A program made the translations under genes and the position numbers. From assembly GCF_900156025.1 (NCBI RefSeq), contig NZ_FTMO01000003.1, forward strand, positions 310,001-374,000: a stretch of 64,000 nt of DNA, in the 5' to 3' direction. The notes under the pieces were generated by a model that searched no databases, was not told where the DNA came from, and worked only from the letters and a program-made list of their open reading frames with translations. Source of the stretch: Allobosea sp. TND4EK4. GTDB lineage: Bacteria > Pseudomonadota > Alphaproteobacteria > Rhizobiales > Beijerinckiaceae. Shown piece by piece: positions 37,558 to 46,799 of this stretch (position 1 is its first letter; the number at the start of each line of letters is the position of its first letter).

Positions 37558-39108
37558 ATGCCCCATTCGATCAGCCGTCGCGGCGTCCTGCTTGGCGCGG
37601 GCGCCGTTCTCGCCGGTGCTGCCGCCGGTCCCCTGCGGGCGCAACCGGCGAGACGCATCGTCGTCGCGATGCCGAACTCGCCGAACGTCGCGACGCTGGA
37701 GCCTGTCCGCGACTACGGCAACGTCTCGTTCCGCATGGGCTACAACCTCTACGACAACCTGATCGGCATCGATTACCGCAACGGCGCGAAGCTGGTGCCG
37801 GCCCTGGCGACGAGCTGGAAGCGGGTCTCGCCCGTCGCGATGGAGTTCACGCTGCGCGAAGGCGTGCGCTTCCACGACGGCGGCGCGATGACCGCCGAGG
37901 ATGTCGCCTTTACCTTCGGCCCGGAGCGCATGTCGGACCCGAAATCGCCGGGCTATGCGCAGACGCGCCCCTTCCTGCCGACGATCGAGAGCGTCGAGGC
38001 GACCGGCCCGATGACCGTGCGGGTCACGACCAAGGGCCCCGACCCGCTGCTGGAGCGGCGGCTCGCCGGCTGGGGCGGGCAGATCATCTCGAAAAAGGCC
38101 TTCCTCGCCGCCGGCAACTTCGCAGCCTGGGAAAAGGCGCCGGTCGGCACCGGGCCGTTCAAGGTCAAGGAGTTCTCCTATGACCGCCGCTTCGTCTTCG
38201 CAGCGCATGACGCCTATTGGGGCGGCCGGCCGATGGCGGACGAGCTCGAATTCCGCATCGTGCCTGAGCTGGCGAGCCGGCTGAACCAGCTCGCCACCGG
38301 GGAGGCGCAGTTCATCACCGAGGTCTCGCCGGACCAACTCCCGACGATCAAGGCGATGGCGGGCCGCGAGATCGCCGGCGGCGCGATCCAGAACGTGCGG
38401 GCGGTCGCCTATAACAAGTTCGACCCCGCGCTCGCCGATCCGCGGGTGCGCCGGGCACTGTCCTGCGCCATCGACCGGCAGGCGATCGTCGACAGCCTCT
38501 ATGACGGGCGCACCTGGGTGCCCAACGGCCATCAGGACAAAAGCTATGGCGAACTCTATCTCGGCGACTATGCCGGCCCGGGCTTCGCGCCCGCCAAGGC
38601 CAGGGCCCTGATCAAGGAAGCGGGCTATGACGGCAAGCGCATCGCCTACCGTGTCCTCAACAACTACTACACCTTGCAGGTGCAGACCGCTCAGATCCTT
38701 CAGCAAATGTGGGCCGAGGTCGGGCTGAACGTCGAGATCGAGGTCAAGGAGAGCTGGTCGCAGGTCTACCAGCCGGGCCTGGGCATCTTCGACGCCTCCG
38801 ACACCATCTTCTGGCAGGACCCGGTCGGCGCGATGGTGCGCCGCTACGGGCCGGCGGGCAATGTCCAGGCCGTCGCCAAGACCTGGGCGAACGACGAGTT
38901 CAACCAGCTCTGCCCCATCCTGCAGAGCTCGCTCGACACGGCAGAGCGCAAGCGCGTCTTCCGCCGCATGCTGGAAATCTATGACGAGGTCGACCCGCCG
39001 GGCACCGCGCTGCACGACCTGACCATGTTCTACGGGAAGGCCAAGGACATCCCGTGGCAGGCCTATCCGGTCGAGTATATGGACTTCCGGGCAGGCAACA
39101 TGGTCTGA
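37558..39108 (+). CDS. ABC transporter solute-binding protein (SBP_bac_5), copy 3
   Basis: 516 residues, the most diverged of the three. Tat-type signal ISRRGVLLGAGAVLAGAA ending near LRAQPA. Motifs LREGVRFHDGGAMTAEDVAF, AHDAYWGGRPMADELEFRIV, RRALSCAIDRQAIVDSLYDG. Ends 4 bp before the first ATPase gene, so it is the copy most tightly linked to the transporter. Confidence 0.93.
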   Translation: MPHSISRRGVLLGAGAVLAGAAAGPLRAQPARRIVVAMPNSPNVATLEPVRDYGNVSFRMGYNLYDNLIGIDYRNGAKLVPALATSWKRVSPVAMEFTLREGVRFHDGGAMTAEDVAFTFGPERMSDPKSPGYAQTRPFLPTIESVEATGPMTVRVTTKGPDPLLERRLAGWGGQIISKKAFLAAGNFAAWEKAPVGTGPFKVKEFSYDRRFVFAAHDAYWGGRPMADELEFRIVPELASRLNQLATGEAQFITEVSPDQLPTIKAMAGREIAGGAIQNVRAVAYNKFDPALADPRVRRALSCAIDRQAIVDSLYDGRTWVPNGHQDKSYGELYLGDYAGPGFAPAKARALIKEAGYDGKRIAYRVLNNYYTLQVQTAQILQQMWAEVGLNVEIEVKESWSQVYQPGLGIFDASDTIFWQDPVGAMVRRYGPAGNVQAVAKTWANDEFNQLCPILQSSLDTAERKRVFRRMLEIYDEVDPPGTALHDLTMFYGKAKDIPWQAYPVEYMDFRAGNMV

Positions 39109-39112
39109 CGCC

Positions 39113-40111
39113 ATGATCGCGCAGCCCCAGCCCCTCGTCACCATCCGGAACCTCGCCGTCTCCTTCGACGGCGTCCGCGCCCTTCACGGCATCGACCTCA
39201 GCGTCGCGCGCGGGGAAGCGCTGGGGCTCGTCGGCGAATCCGGCTGCGGCAAGTCGGTGACCTGGCTCGCCGCGCTCGGCCTGCTACCGAAAAAGGCGAA
39301 GGTGACGGGCAGCGTCCAGCTCGAAGGGCGCGAATTGCTCGGTGCCGCGCCCGTGGTGCTCGATGATGTCCGCGGCGGGCGGATCGCGATGATCTTCCAG
39401 GACCCGGCGAGCGCGCTCAACCCGGTGCTTCGGCTGGGGAAGCAGGTCGGCGAGGCGCTGGCGCTGCATCGCGGCCTCTCCGGCTCGGCGATCAAGGCCG
39501 AGGCCAGGCGGCTGTTCGACCTCGTCGGCATTCCCGACGCGGCGCGCCGGCTCGACGCCTTTCCGCATGAGCTCTCCGGCGGGCAGAACCAGCGCGTGAT
39601 GATCGCCATGGCGCTGGCCGGCAATCCGGACCTGCTGGTCGCCGATGAGCCGACGACGGCGCTCGACGCCACGATCCAGGCGCAGATTCTCGAATTGCTG
39701 ACGCTGATCCGCCGCGAGACCGGCATGGCGCTGGTCCTGATCAGCCATGATCTCGGGGTGATCTCGCAGACCTGCGAGCGCGTCTGCGTGATGTATGCCG
39801 GGCGCATCATCGAGACCGCCCCCGCCGACCTGCTGTTCGAGCGGCCGCTGCATCCTTACACCCAAGGCCTGATCAGCGCCCTGCCGCCCCTGGACGGCGT
39901 GCGCCGACGTCTTTCGCCGATCGAGGGCAACGTGCCCGAGCCCTGGAACCTGCCTGCGGGCTGCTCCTTCGCGCCGCGCTGCCCGAGGGCCGTCGCCGCC
40001 TGCGACGAAGGCATCCCGCCGCTGGCGGACAAGGCGCCGCAGCGCCGCGCCGCCTGCATCCGGGTCGCACCGGCCGAGGCGCCGGCGCAGCGGGAGCCCG
40101 TCTTCGCATGA
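39113..40111 (+). CDS. Peptide ABC transporter ATP-binding protein (DppD-type)
   Basis: 332 residues. Walker A GESGCGKSVTW, signature ELSGGQNQRVMIAMALAGNP, Walker B LLVADEPTTALD, and the oligopeptide-transporter C-terminal cysteine region (CSFAPRCPRAVAAC) that in relatives can bind an Fe-S cluster. Overlaps the next gene by 4 bp (ATGA). Pairs with the DppF-type ATPase. Confidence 0.94.
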   Translation: MIAQPQPLVTIRNLAVSFDGVRALHGIDLSVARGEALGLVGESGCGKSVTWLAALGLLPKKAKVTGSVQLEGRELLGAAPVVLDDVRGGRIAMIFQDPASALNPVLRLGKQVGEALALHRGLSGSAIKAEARRLFDLVGIPDAARRLDAFPHELSGGQNQRVMIAMALAGNPDLLVADEPTTALDATIQAQILELLTLIRRETGMALVLISHDLGVISQTCERVCVMYAGRIIETAPADLLFERPLHPYTQGLISALPPLDGVRRRLSPIEGNVPEPWNLPAGCSFAPRCPRAVAACDEGIPPLADKAPQRRAACIRVAPAEAPAQREPVFA

Positions 40112-41130
40112 CCGGACCGATGAGCCCCGAAACCCTCCTCGCTCTGCGCGATGTCTGCCGCAGCTACTCCATGCGCCGCGGCCTGCTCGGCAGGCCAACC
40201 GCCGTCCACGCGGTCGACGGCGTATCGCTGACGGTGGAAAAGGGCCGCACGCTCGGCCTTGTCGGCGAGTCCGGCTCTGGAAAATCCACCACCGGCCGGC
40301 TTGCGCTCGGGCTGGAGCCGCCGGATCGTGGCGCGGTTCTGTTCAAGGGCGAGCCTCTGCCGAAGGACGGCACCCAGGAATGGCGCGCCATGCGGGCCCG
40401 CATGCAGATGATCTACCAGGACCCGCTGGGCGCGCTCGACCGGCGCCTGCCGATCCTTGAGCAGGTGCGCGAGCCGCTCGACGTCCATGGCATCGGGGAA
40501 GCCAAGGCGCGGGACGAGAAGGCGCTCGCCCTGCTGCAATCGGTCGGCCTGCGCGCCGACCAAGGCAGCCGCTATCCGCATGAGCTCTCCGGCGGGCAGC
40601 GCCAGCGCGCGGTGATCGCCCGCGCTCTCGCGACCGGCCCGGATCTCCTGGTCTGCGACGAGCCGGTCTCGGCGCTGGATGTCTCGATCCAGGCGCAGGT
40701 GGTCAATCTGCTGGTCGATCTGCAGGAGGAGCTGGGGCTCGGCCTGCTCTTCATCAGCCACGACCTCAAGGTGGTGCGGCAGGTCAGCCACCGCGTCGCG
40801 GTGATGTATCTCGGCCGCATCGTCGAGGAGGGCGAGGCCGACCTGCTGCTGCATGCGCCGGCCCATCCCTATACCGAGGCGCTGGTCTCGGCCTCGCCCG
40901 AGCCGGGCCGCCGCGCCCGGCCGCGCATCGTGCTGCAGGGCGACCCGCCCAACCCGGCGGCCCGCCCCTCCGGCTGCGCCTTCCATCCCCGCTGCCACGC
41001 CGCGCGCGAGCGCTGCAAGGTCGAGACCCCGGCGCTGTTGCCGCTGCCTGACGGCCGCCTGACCGCCTGCCATGTCGCGCACGACCAGGCCAACTTCCTG
41101 ACATCGCCTTTGCTGAAAGCCGCAAGCTGA
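40108..41130 (+). CDS. Peptide ABC transporter ATP-binding protein (DppF-type)
   Basis: 340 residues. Walker A GESGSGKSTTGR, signature ELSGGQRQRAVIARALATGP, Walker B LLVCDEPVSALDVSIQ, and the C-terminal CAFHPRCHAARERC motif. Its TGA overlaps the ATG of the permease gene. Confidence 0.94.
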   Translation: MTGPMSPETLLALRDVCRSYSMRRGLLGRPTAVHAVDGVSLTVEKGRTLGLVGESGSGKSTTGRLALGLEPPDRGAVLFKGEPLPKDGTQEWRAMRARMQMIYQDPLGALDRRLPILEQVREPLDVHGIGEAKARDEKALALLQSVGLRADQGSRYPHELSGGQRQRAVIARALATGPDLLVCDEPVSALDVSIQAQVVNLLVDLQEELGLGLLFISHDLKVVRQVSHRVAVMYLGRIVEEGEADLLLHAPAHPYTEALVSASPEPGRRARPRIVLQGDPPNPAARPSGCAFHPRCHAARERCKVETPALLPLPDGRLTACHVAHDQANFLTSPLLKAAS

Positions 41131-42065
41131 TGCTGCGCTTCCTCCTCATTCGCTTCGGGCGCGCGGCGCTCACGGTCGCGCTCGTCGTGACCTTCGCCTT
41201 CATCGTGCTCCGCCTCTCGGGCGACCCGGCGCTGATCATCATGAGTGTCGATGCGCCACCGGAGGCGATCGCCGCCTTCCGCAAGGCCTGGGGCCTCGAT
41301 GATCCGATCTGGCTGCAATATCTGCATTATTTCACCGCCATCGGTCAGGGCGAGCTCGGCCAGTCGATGCGGGACGGGCGCCCGGCCCTCCAGCTCGTGC
41401 TGGAGCGCATCCCGGCGACTCTGGCACTGACCCTGCCGGCGCTGGCGATGAAGCTCGGCATCGGCATCCCCGCCGGCATCTATGCGGCGCTGCATCGGGA
41501 CAGCCTGATCGATCGGGCGGTGATGGTGACCGCGGTCGCCGGCTTCACCGTGCCGAGCTTCGTGCTGGGCCTCGTTCTCGTCTTGGTGTTCTCGGTCCAG
41601 CTCGGCTGGCTGCCATCCGGCGGGCAGGAAAGCTGGCGCCACGCCATCCTTCCCGTGCTGACGCTGGGCATCGGCGGCGCGGCGGTCCTCGCCCGCTTCA
41701 CCCGTTCGGCCATGCTGGAAGTGCTGGGGCAACCCTATATCCGCACCGCCAGCGCCAAGGGCGTGCCCTGGGCCCGTGTCGTGCGCGGCCATGCCCTGCC
41801 CAACGCCGCGATCCCGACCGTCACCATCGTCGGCTTCATGGTCGGCAGCCTGATCGCGGGCGCGGTGGTGGTGGAGAGCGTGTTCTCCTGGCCCGGAGTC
41901 GGGCGGCTGCTGGTCGTCGCCGTCGCCAATCGGGACCTCGCGGTGGTGCAGTGCATCCTGCTGCTGGTCGCCGTCACCATGGTCTCGTCCAACCTGATCG
42001 TCGACCTGCTCTACGGCGTGATGGACCCGCGCCTGCGCAGCGGCGCCAAGGCGGGAGCGCATTGA
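41130..42065 (+). CDS. Peptide ABC transporter permease (DppB-type)
   Basis: 311 residues, six transmembrane helices. N-terminal RFLLIRFGRAALTVALVVTF, then GLDDPIWLQYLHYF, and the ATPase-contact loop RTASAKGVPWARVVRGHALP. One bp separates it from the DppC-type gene. Confidence 0.94.
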   Translation: MLRFLLIRFGRAALTVALVVTFAFIVLRLSGDPALIIMSVDAPPEAIAAFRKAWGLDDPIWLQYLHYFTAIGQGELGQSMRDGRPALQLVLERIPATLALTLPALAMKLGIGIPAGIYAALHRDSLIDRAVMVTAVAGFTVPSFVLGLVLVLVFSVQLGWLPSGGQESWRHAILPVLTLGIGGAAVLARFTRSAMLEVLGQPYIRTASAKGVPWARVVRGHALPNAAIPTVTIVGFMVGSLIAGAVVVESVFSWPGVGRLLVVAVANRDLAVVQCILLLVAVTMVSSNLIVDLLYGVMDPRLRSGAKAGAH

Positions 42066-42066
42066 G

Positions 42067-42939
42067 ATGGCCGACATCACCGCCTCCGCCCTCCCCGCCG
42101 CCGCGGCGAAACCCGCGCCGAGGCCGAAGCGCCGCGTGCCGCCGGTGGTCTGGCTCGGCCTTGCCTGGCTGGTGCTGATCATCGCCGTCGCGCTGGCCGC
42201 CGACTGGATCCAGCCCTATCGCTTCACCGCCTACGATCTGCGCAACCGGCTCAGCCCGCCCTTCCACCCGCTGCACTGGCTGGGCACCGACGAGCTCGGC
42301 CGCGACGTGCTCTCGCGGCTGATCGTCTCGGTGCGTATCTCGCTGCTCGTCGCCTTCGGGGCGACCATCATCTCCGCCGTGCTCGGTACGGTGATGGGCT
42401 TCCTGGCGGCGCATTTCCGCGGCTGGGTCGAGCAGATCGTGCTGATGCTGGCCGATTTCCAGGCGGCGATGCCCTTCCTCATCCTGGCGCTCTCGGTGCT
42501 GGCCTTCTTCGGCAACGGGCTGACGCTCTTCATCTGCCTGATGGGCCTTTATGGCTGGGAACGCTATGCCCGCATCGCACGCGGCCTCGCCATCTCGGCT
42601 GGCGCACAAGGCTATGCGGGCGCGGTGCGCCAGATCGGCGCCTCGCCGTCGCGGGTCTATCTGCGCCACATCCTTCCCAATATCGCCTCGACGCTGATCG
42701 TCTCGATGACGCTGACCTTTCCCGAGGTGATCCTGCTGGAAAGCGGGCTGTCCTTCCTCGGCCTCGGCGTCCAGCCGCCGATGACCTCGCTCGGCAACAT
42801 GGTCGGCTATGGCCGCGAATACCTCACCCGCGCGCCGTGGATCATGCTCGCCCCGGCCGCGACCATCGTCATGACCACCCTCGCCGTCAGCCTCGTCGGG
42901 GACTGGCTGCGCGACAAGCTCGACCCGACCCTGCGCTGA
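42067..42939 (+). CDS. Peptide ABC transporter permease (DppC-type)
   Basis: 290 residues. Conserved HWLGTDELGRDVLSRLI after the first helix, contact loop AGAVRQIGASPSRVYLRHIL, and SFLGLGVQPPMTSLGNMV. Completes the inner-membrane channel with the preceding permease. Confidence 0.94.
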   Translation: MADITASALPAAAAKPAPRPKRRVPPVVWLGLAWLVLIIAVALAADWIQPYRFTAYDLRNRLSPPFHPLHWLGTDELGRDVLSRLIVSVRISLLVAFGATIISAVLGTVMGFLAAHFRGWVEQIVLMLADFQAAMPFLILALSVLAFFGNGLTLFICLMGLYGWERYARIARGLAISAGAQGYAGAVRQIGASPSRVYLRHILPNIASTLIVSMTLTFPEVILLESGLSFLGLGVQPPMTSLGNMVGYGREYLTRAPWIMLAPAATIVMTTLAVSLVGDWLRDKLDPTLR

Positions 42940-42955
42940 CCATCGGAGACTTCCC

Positions 42956-43882
42956 ATGCTGCCCAACGGCGTTCTCGGCACCGGCATTTCCGCCCCCTAT
43001 CCGAAGGGCGACCTCTCGGACTTCGCCGCGATCCTCGACCGTGTCGAGGCGCTCGGCGTCGAGACGATCGAGCTGCCGACCTTCTCGGCCGACCTCGTCA
43101 TCGGCGGGCGCATCCACCGCCCGCATCTGGAGACGCTGAAGCGCGCCTGCGCCGGGCGCAACGTCCGCTATTCGGTGCATGGCCCGCTCTCGATCAACTT
43201 CTTCGACGACCCGGCCCGGCTGCCGCGGCATTTCGAGGTACTGGAGGCGTCGCTGGAGGTCGCGGCCGAGATCGGCGCGGTGAACTACGTCGTTCATTCC
43301 GGGCTTCACCCCGTCGCCGAGGCTCCGGTGCTGGAAGGCGCCTATGCCCGCCAGCGCGAATGGCTTGCCAAGGCCGGCGAGATCGCGGCCGATCTCGGTC
43401 CGCTTGTCTGCGTCGAGACGCTGTTCGGCGGCCATGAGGGCAAGGTCCACTGCTCCTCGCCGCGGCGGCTGGCGCAGGAGCTGGCCGCAATCGACCACCC
43501 GCATATCCGCGCGACGCTCGACTTCAGCCATTCCTTCCTGCGCGCCGGCTTCCAGGGCACGGATGAGTTCGTCGCCGAGATCGCCGAGCTCGCGCCCTAT
43601 GCCAACCATCTCCACATGCACGACTCCTTCGGCCGGGCCGACGCGATCTGGATGTATCACGACAGCGAGAAGACCGCCTTCGGCCATGGCGACCTGCACA
43701 TGCCGGTCGGCTGGGGCGCCATCCCGTGGGAGGAGCTGATGGCGGCCTGCACCTTCCCGGAGGGCGTGATGTTCAACATCGAGCTGAACCAGCGCTACTG
43801 GTACGCGGTCGAGGAGTGCATCGCCGCGACCAAGGCGCTCGCCGCCAAGGCGAAGACGCAAGCGCTGAAGGCCGCAGCATGA
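42956..43882 (+). CDS. Sugar phosphate isomerase/epimerase-like TIM-barrel protein
   Basis: 308 residues of the xylose-isomerase-like/AP-endonuclease-2 barrel family. Metal-site regions visible: VCVETLFGG, RATLDFSHSF and NHLHMHDSFGRAD (the His-x-Asp strand), as well as MFNIELN near the end. Substrate unknown. It lies 16 bp after the transporter and overlaps the next gene by ATGA, so it acts in the same pathway. Confidence 0.8.
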   Translation: MLPNGVLGTGISAPYPKGDLSDFAAILDRVEALGVETIELPTFSADLVIGGRIHRPHLETLKRACAGRNVRYSVHGPLSINFFDDPARLPRHFEVLEASLEVAAEIGAVNYVVHSGLHPVAEAPVLEGAYARQREWLAKAGEIAADLGPLVCVETLFGGHEGKVHCSSPRRLAQELAAIDHPHIRATLDFSHSFLRAGFQGTDEFVAEIAELAPYANHLHMHDSFGRADAIWMYHDSEKTAFGHGDLHMPVGWGAIPWEELMAACTFPEGVMFNIELNQRYWYAVEECIAATKALAAKAKTQALKAAA

Positions 43883-45357
43883 GCGCAGCCAAGCCTGCCG
43901 CCGACACGGTCGTCATCTGCGTCTTCGACGGGCTCAGGCCCGATTTCGTGACACCGGAGCGCATGCCGAACCTCGCCCGCTTCGCCGGGCAAGGCACCTG
44001 GTTCCTCGAGGCACGCAGCGTCTTCCCCTCGATGACGCGCGTCGCCACCACCGCCATCGCCACGGGCGCGCATCCGCGCGTCCACGGCATCGTCGGCAAC
44101 GCCTTCTATTTCCCGCAGGCGACGCAGGCCCATGCGATCGATCTCAGCCGCTGGGACGACATCGCGCTCGCCATCGAGGCGACCGATGGACGCTTCGTCA
44201 CCGCCGAGCCGATGGGCGACGTGCTGGCGCGCGCCGGCAAGCGCATGGCGGTGGTGCATACCGGCTCGGCGGGCTCGGCCTATCTGATAAACCCGAATGC
44301 CCGCGAGAACGGCCACTGGACCTTCTCCCTGCTCGGGCGGGAGCATACCCGCACGCCCGAGGCGGTGGACGAGGTGGTCGCGCGCTTTGGCCCGCTGCCG
44401 CCGCGCCGCCTGCCCCGCTTCGAGGAGACCGACTATGCGGAGCGCATCTTCCGCGAGCATGTGCTGGAACAGATCAGGCCGGATGTGGCGCTGATCTGGT
44501 TCAACGAACCCGACACCTCCTTTCACTACCGCTTCCTCGGCGCGCCCGAGACGCTGAATGTCATCCGCACGGTGGACGAGGCTTTCGGCCGCATCCTCTC
44601 CTGGGTCGACGCCCAGCCGGATGCCGAGCGCTACACGGTGATCGCCGCCTCCGACCATGGCCAGATCACCATGAGCGACGCGCTGCCGCTCTCCGAGCTG
44701 CTGGGGGCCGCGGGCCATGCCGGCCGGAGGGCCTCCGAGCGCACGCTGGAAGGCGCGCAGTTCACGATGACCGGCGGCGACATGGGCGAAATCCGCATTC
44801 TCGAAGGCGGCACGGCAAGGCGCGACGCGATCGCGCGCTGGCTGATGGAGCAGGACTTCACCGGGATGCTGTTCACGCCCGGCGGCGACGGGATCGAGGG
44901 CGAGCTGCCTGGCACCTTCTCGCTTGGGCTGGTCGATCTCGACCATGAGCGCGCGCCGGAACTCGTCTTCACCTTGCGCTCGAACGACGATGCCGATCCC
45001 TTTGGACATCCGGGCCTCGGCCTGATGACGAAGGGCGATGTGCCGATCGGCGGCGGCATGCATGGCGGGCTGAACCGCCACGAGCTCAACACCACGCTGA
45101 TCGCGCGCGGGGCCGGCCTCACCGCCGGCACGGTCGATGGCCGGGCGACCGGCATCGTCGACATCGCTCCAACGGTGCTGGCCGCCTTGGGGCTTGCTCC
45201 GGCCGCCACGATGACGGGCCGCTCCCTGCTCGGCTCGCCAACGCCGGAGCAAGCGCCGCGGCTCTGTGAAACCGGCAGCGGCGGCTTCCGCCAATATCTG
45301 GAGGTCGCCGACCGCGGCGGGTCGCGCATCCTGCTGCAAGGGGGCCGCCGCGATTAA
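43879..45357 (+). CDS. Alkaline-phosphatase-superfamily phosphodiesterase/phosphonate-hydrolase-like enzyme
   Basis: 492 residues from the ATG at 43879 (overlaps the preceding stop). Two-metal core: CVFDGLRPD (Asp17), nucleophile region PSMTRVATTAIATG (Thr53 by alignment to NPP enzymes), NEPDTSFHYRFLG, AASDHGQI and GGMHGGLNRHEL. This pattern fits nucleotide pyrophosphatase/phosphodiesterases or phosphonoacetate-hydrolase-like enzymes. No signal peptide, so cytoplasmic. Substrate unknown. Confidence 0.82.
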   Translation: MSAAKPAADTVVICVFDGLRPDFVTPERMPNLARFAGQGTWFLEARSVFPSMTRVATTAIATGAHPRVHGIVGNAFYFPQATQAHAIDLSRWDDIALAIEATDGRFVTAEPMGDVLARAGKRMAVVHTGSAGSAYLINPNARENGHWTFSLLGREHTRTPEAVDEVVARFGPLPPRRLPRFEETDYAERIFREHVLEQIRPDVALIWFNEPDTSFHYRFLGAPETLNVIRTVDEAFGRILSWVDAQPDAERYTVIAASDHGQITMSDALPLSELLGAAGHAGRRASERTLEGAQFTMTGGDMGEIRILEGGTARRDAIARWLMEQDFTGMLFTPGGDGIEGELPGTFSLGLVDLDHERAPELVFTLRSNDDADPFGHPGLGLMTKGDVPIGGGMHGGLNRHELNTTLIARGAGLTAGTVDGRATGIVDIAPTVLAALGLAPAATMTGRSLLGSPTPEQAPRLCETGSGGFRQYLEVADRGGSRILLQGGRRD

Positions 45358-45481
45358 GTCGGCCGTGCCGCGCGTCGAACGGCGTTGCGGAGATCGACGG
45401 CATGAGCAAACGGTTCTACAGCCGGGGCCGCAAGGCGGCTAATCTCCGCCGAGTCTGAGAGTCCCGGAGCCGAATTTCCCC

Positions 45482-46666
45482 ATGACCATGCCAGTGAATT
45501 TCGACGAGCGGATCGACCGCCGCGGCACCCATTCGGCCAAATGGGACATGATGGAGCCGCTCTTCGGGGTGCCGGCAAGCGACGGCATCTCGATGTGGGT
45601 GGCGGATATGGACTTCCGGCCTCCCGTCTGCGTGCAGGCCGCGCTGGAGCAGATGACCGTCCACGGCATCTACGGCTATTTCGGCGACGACAGGGCCTAT
45701 GTCGCGGCGATCCGCTGGTGGATGCAGAACCGCCACGGCTGGGCGGTCGAGCCGTCCTGGATCTTCACCACCCATGGGCTCGTCAACGGCACGGCCTTGT
45801 GCGTCGACGCCTTCACGGCGCCCGGCGACGGCGTGGTGCTGATGACGCCGGTCTATCACGCCTTCGCGCGCGTCATCGCGGCGGCGGGGCGGCAGGTCGT
45901 CGAATGCCCTCTCGCGCTCGAAAATGGCCGCTACGAGCTCGATATCGCGGGCTGGGATGCGCAGATGACCGGCAAGGAGCGGATGCTGGTCCTGTGCTCG
46001 CCCCACAATCCGGGCGGGCGTGTCTGGTCGCCGGAGGAGTTGCGGGAGATTGCCGCCTTCTGCGAGCGCCACGATCTCGTCCTGGTCAGCGACGAGATCC
46101 ATCATGACCTCGTCATGCCCGGCCACAAGCACATGGTCATGCCGCTGGCGGCGCCGCAGGCACTGCCCCGCCTCGTGATGATGACCTCGACCACCAAGAG
46201 CTTCAATACCGCCGGCGCCCATATCGGCAACGTCATCATCCCGGACGCCGCCCTGCGGAAGCGCTTCCAGCAGCGGATGGATGCGCTCGGCATCTCGCCG
46301 AACTCCTTCGGCATGGTGATGGCCACCGCGGCCTACAGCCCCGAGGGCGCAGCCTGGATCGACGCGCTGAACGCCTATATCGACGGCAACCGCCGGATTT
46401 TCGACGCGGGCGTCAACGCCATCCCGGGGCTCCGTTCCATGGTGCTGGAAGGCACCTACCTTGCATGGGTCGATTTCGCCGGCACCGGGATGGAGGCGGC
46501 CGAGTTCACCCGCCGCGTCGGAGAGCAGGCGCGGATCGCTGTCAATCGCGGCCCGACCTTCGGCAAGGGCGGCGAGACTTTCCTGCGCTTCAACATCGCC
46601 ACCCAGCGCGACGTCGTCGAGCAGGCGGTCGGGCGGCTGGCCGAGGCCTTCGCAGACTTGCAGTAA
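45482..46666 (+). CDS. PatB/MalY-type aminotransferase class I/II (probable C-S lyase)
   Basis: 394 residues. Fold-type I PLP enzyme with the PatB/MalY start (NFDERIDRRGTHSAKWD), WVADMDFRPP, CSPHNPGGRVW, SDEIHHDL and the PLP lysine in STTKSFNTAG (Lys239). Family members cleave the C-S bond of cystathionine or cysteine S-conjugates, giving a thiol, pyruvate and ammonia. Placed in a transport cluster with a gamma-glutamyltransferase, a role in thiol-conjugate breakdown is likely but inferred. About 120 bp separates it from the upstream gene. Confidence 0.88.
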   Translation: MTMPVNFDERIDRRGTHSAKWDMMEPLFGVPASDGISMWVADMDFRPPVCVQAALEQMTVHGIYGYFGDDRAYVAAIRWWMQNRHGWAVEPSWIFTTHGLVNGTALCVDAFTAPGDGVVLMTPVYHAFARVIAAAGRQVVECPLALENGRYELDIAGWDAQMTGKERMLVLCSPHNPGGRVWSPEELREIAAFCERHDLVLVSDEIHHDLVMPGHKHMVMPLAAPQALPRLVMMTSTTKSFNTAGAHIGNVIIPDAALRKRFQQRMDALGISPNSFGMVMATAAYSPEGAAWIDALNAYIDGNRRIFDAGVNAIPGLRSMVLEGTYLAWVDFAGTGMEAAEFTRRVGEQARIAVNRGPTFGKGGETFLRFNIATQRDVVEQAVGRLAEAFADLQ

Positions 46667-46799
46667 GCTCTTGCAGCGGGCGAACGTGATCGTTCGTGGC
46701 GCTGATGATCCAAGGCCGGACCGGCGAAATCAGGTCCGGGGCAAGGCCGTTCACCACAATCAAACCTGACAGGCGCTGGCCGGGACAGGATGGGGACAG

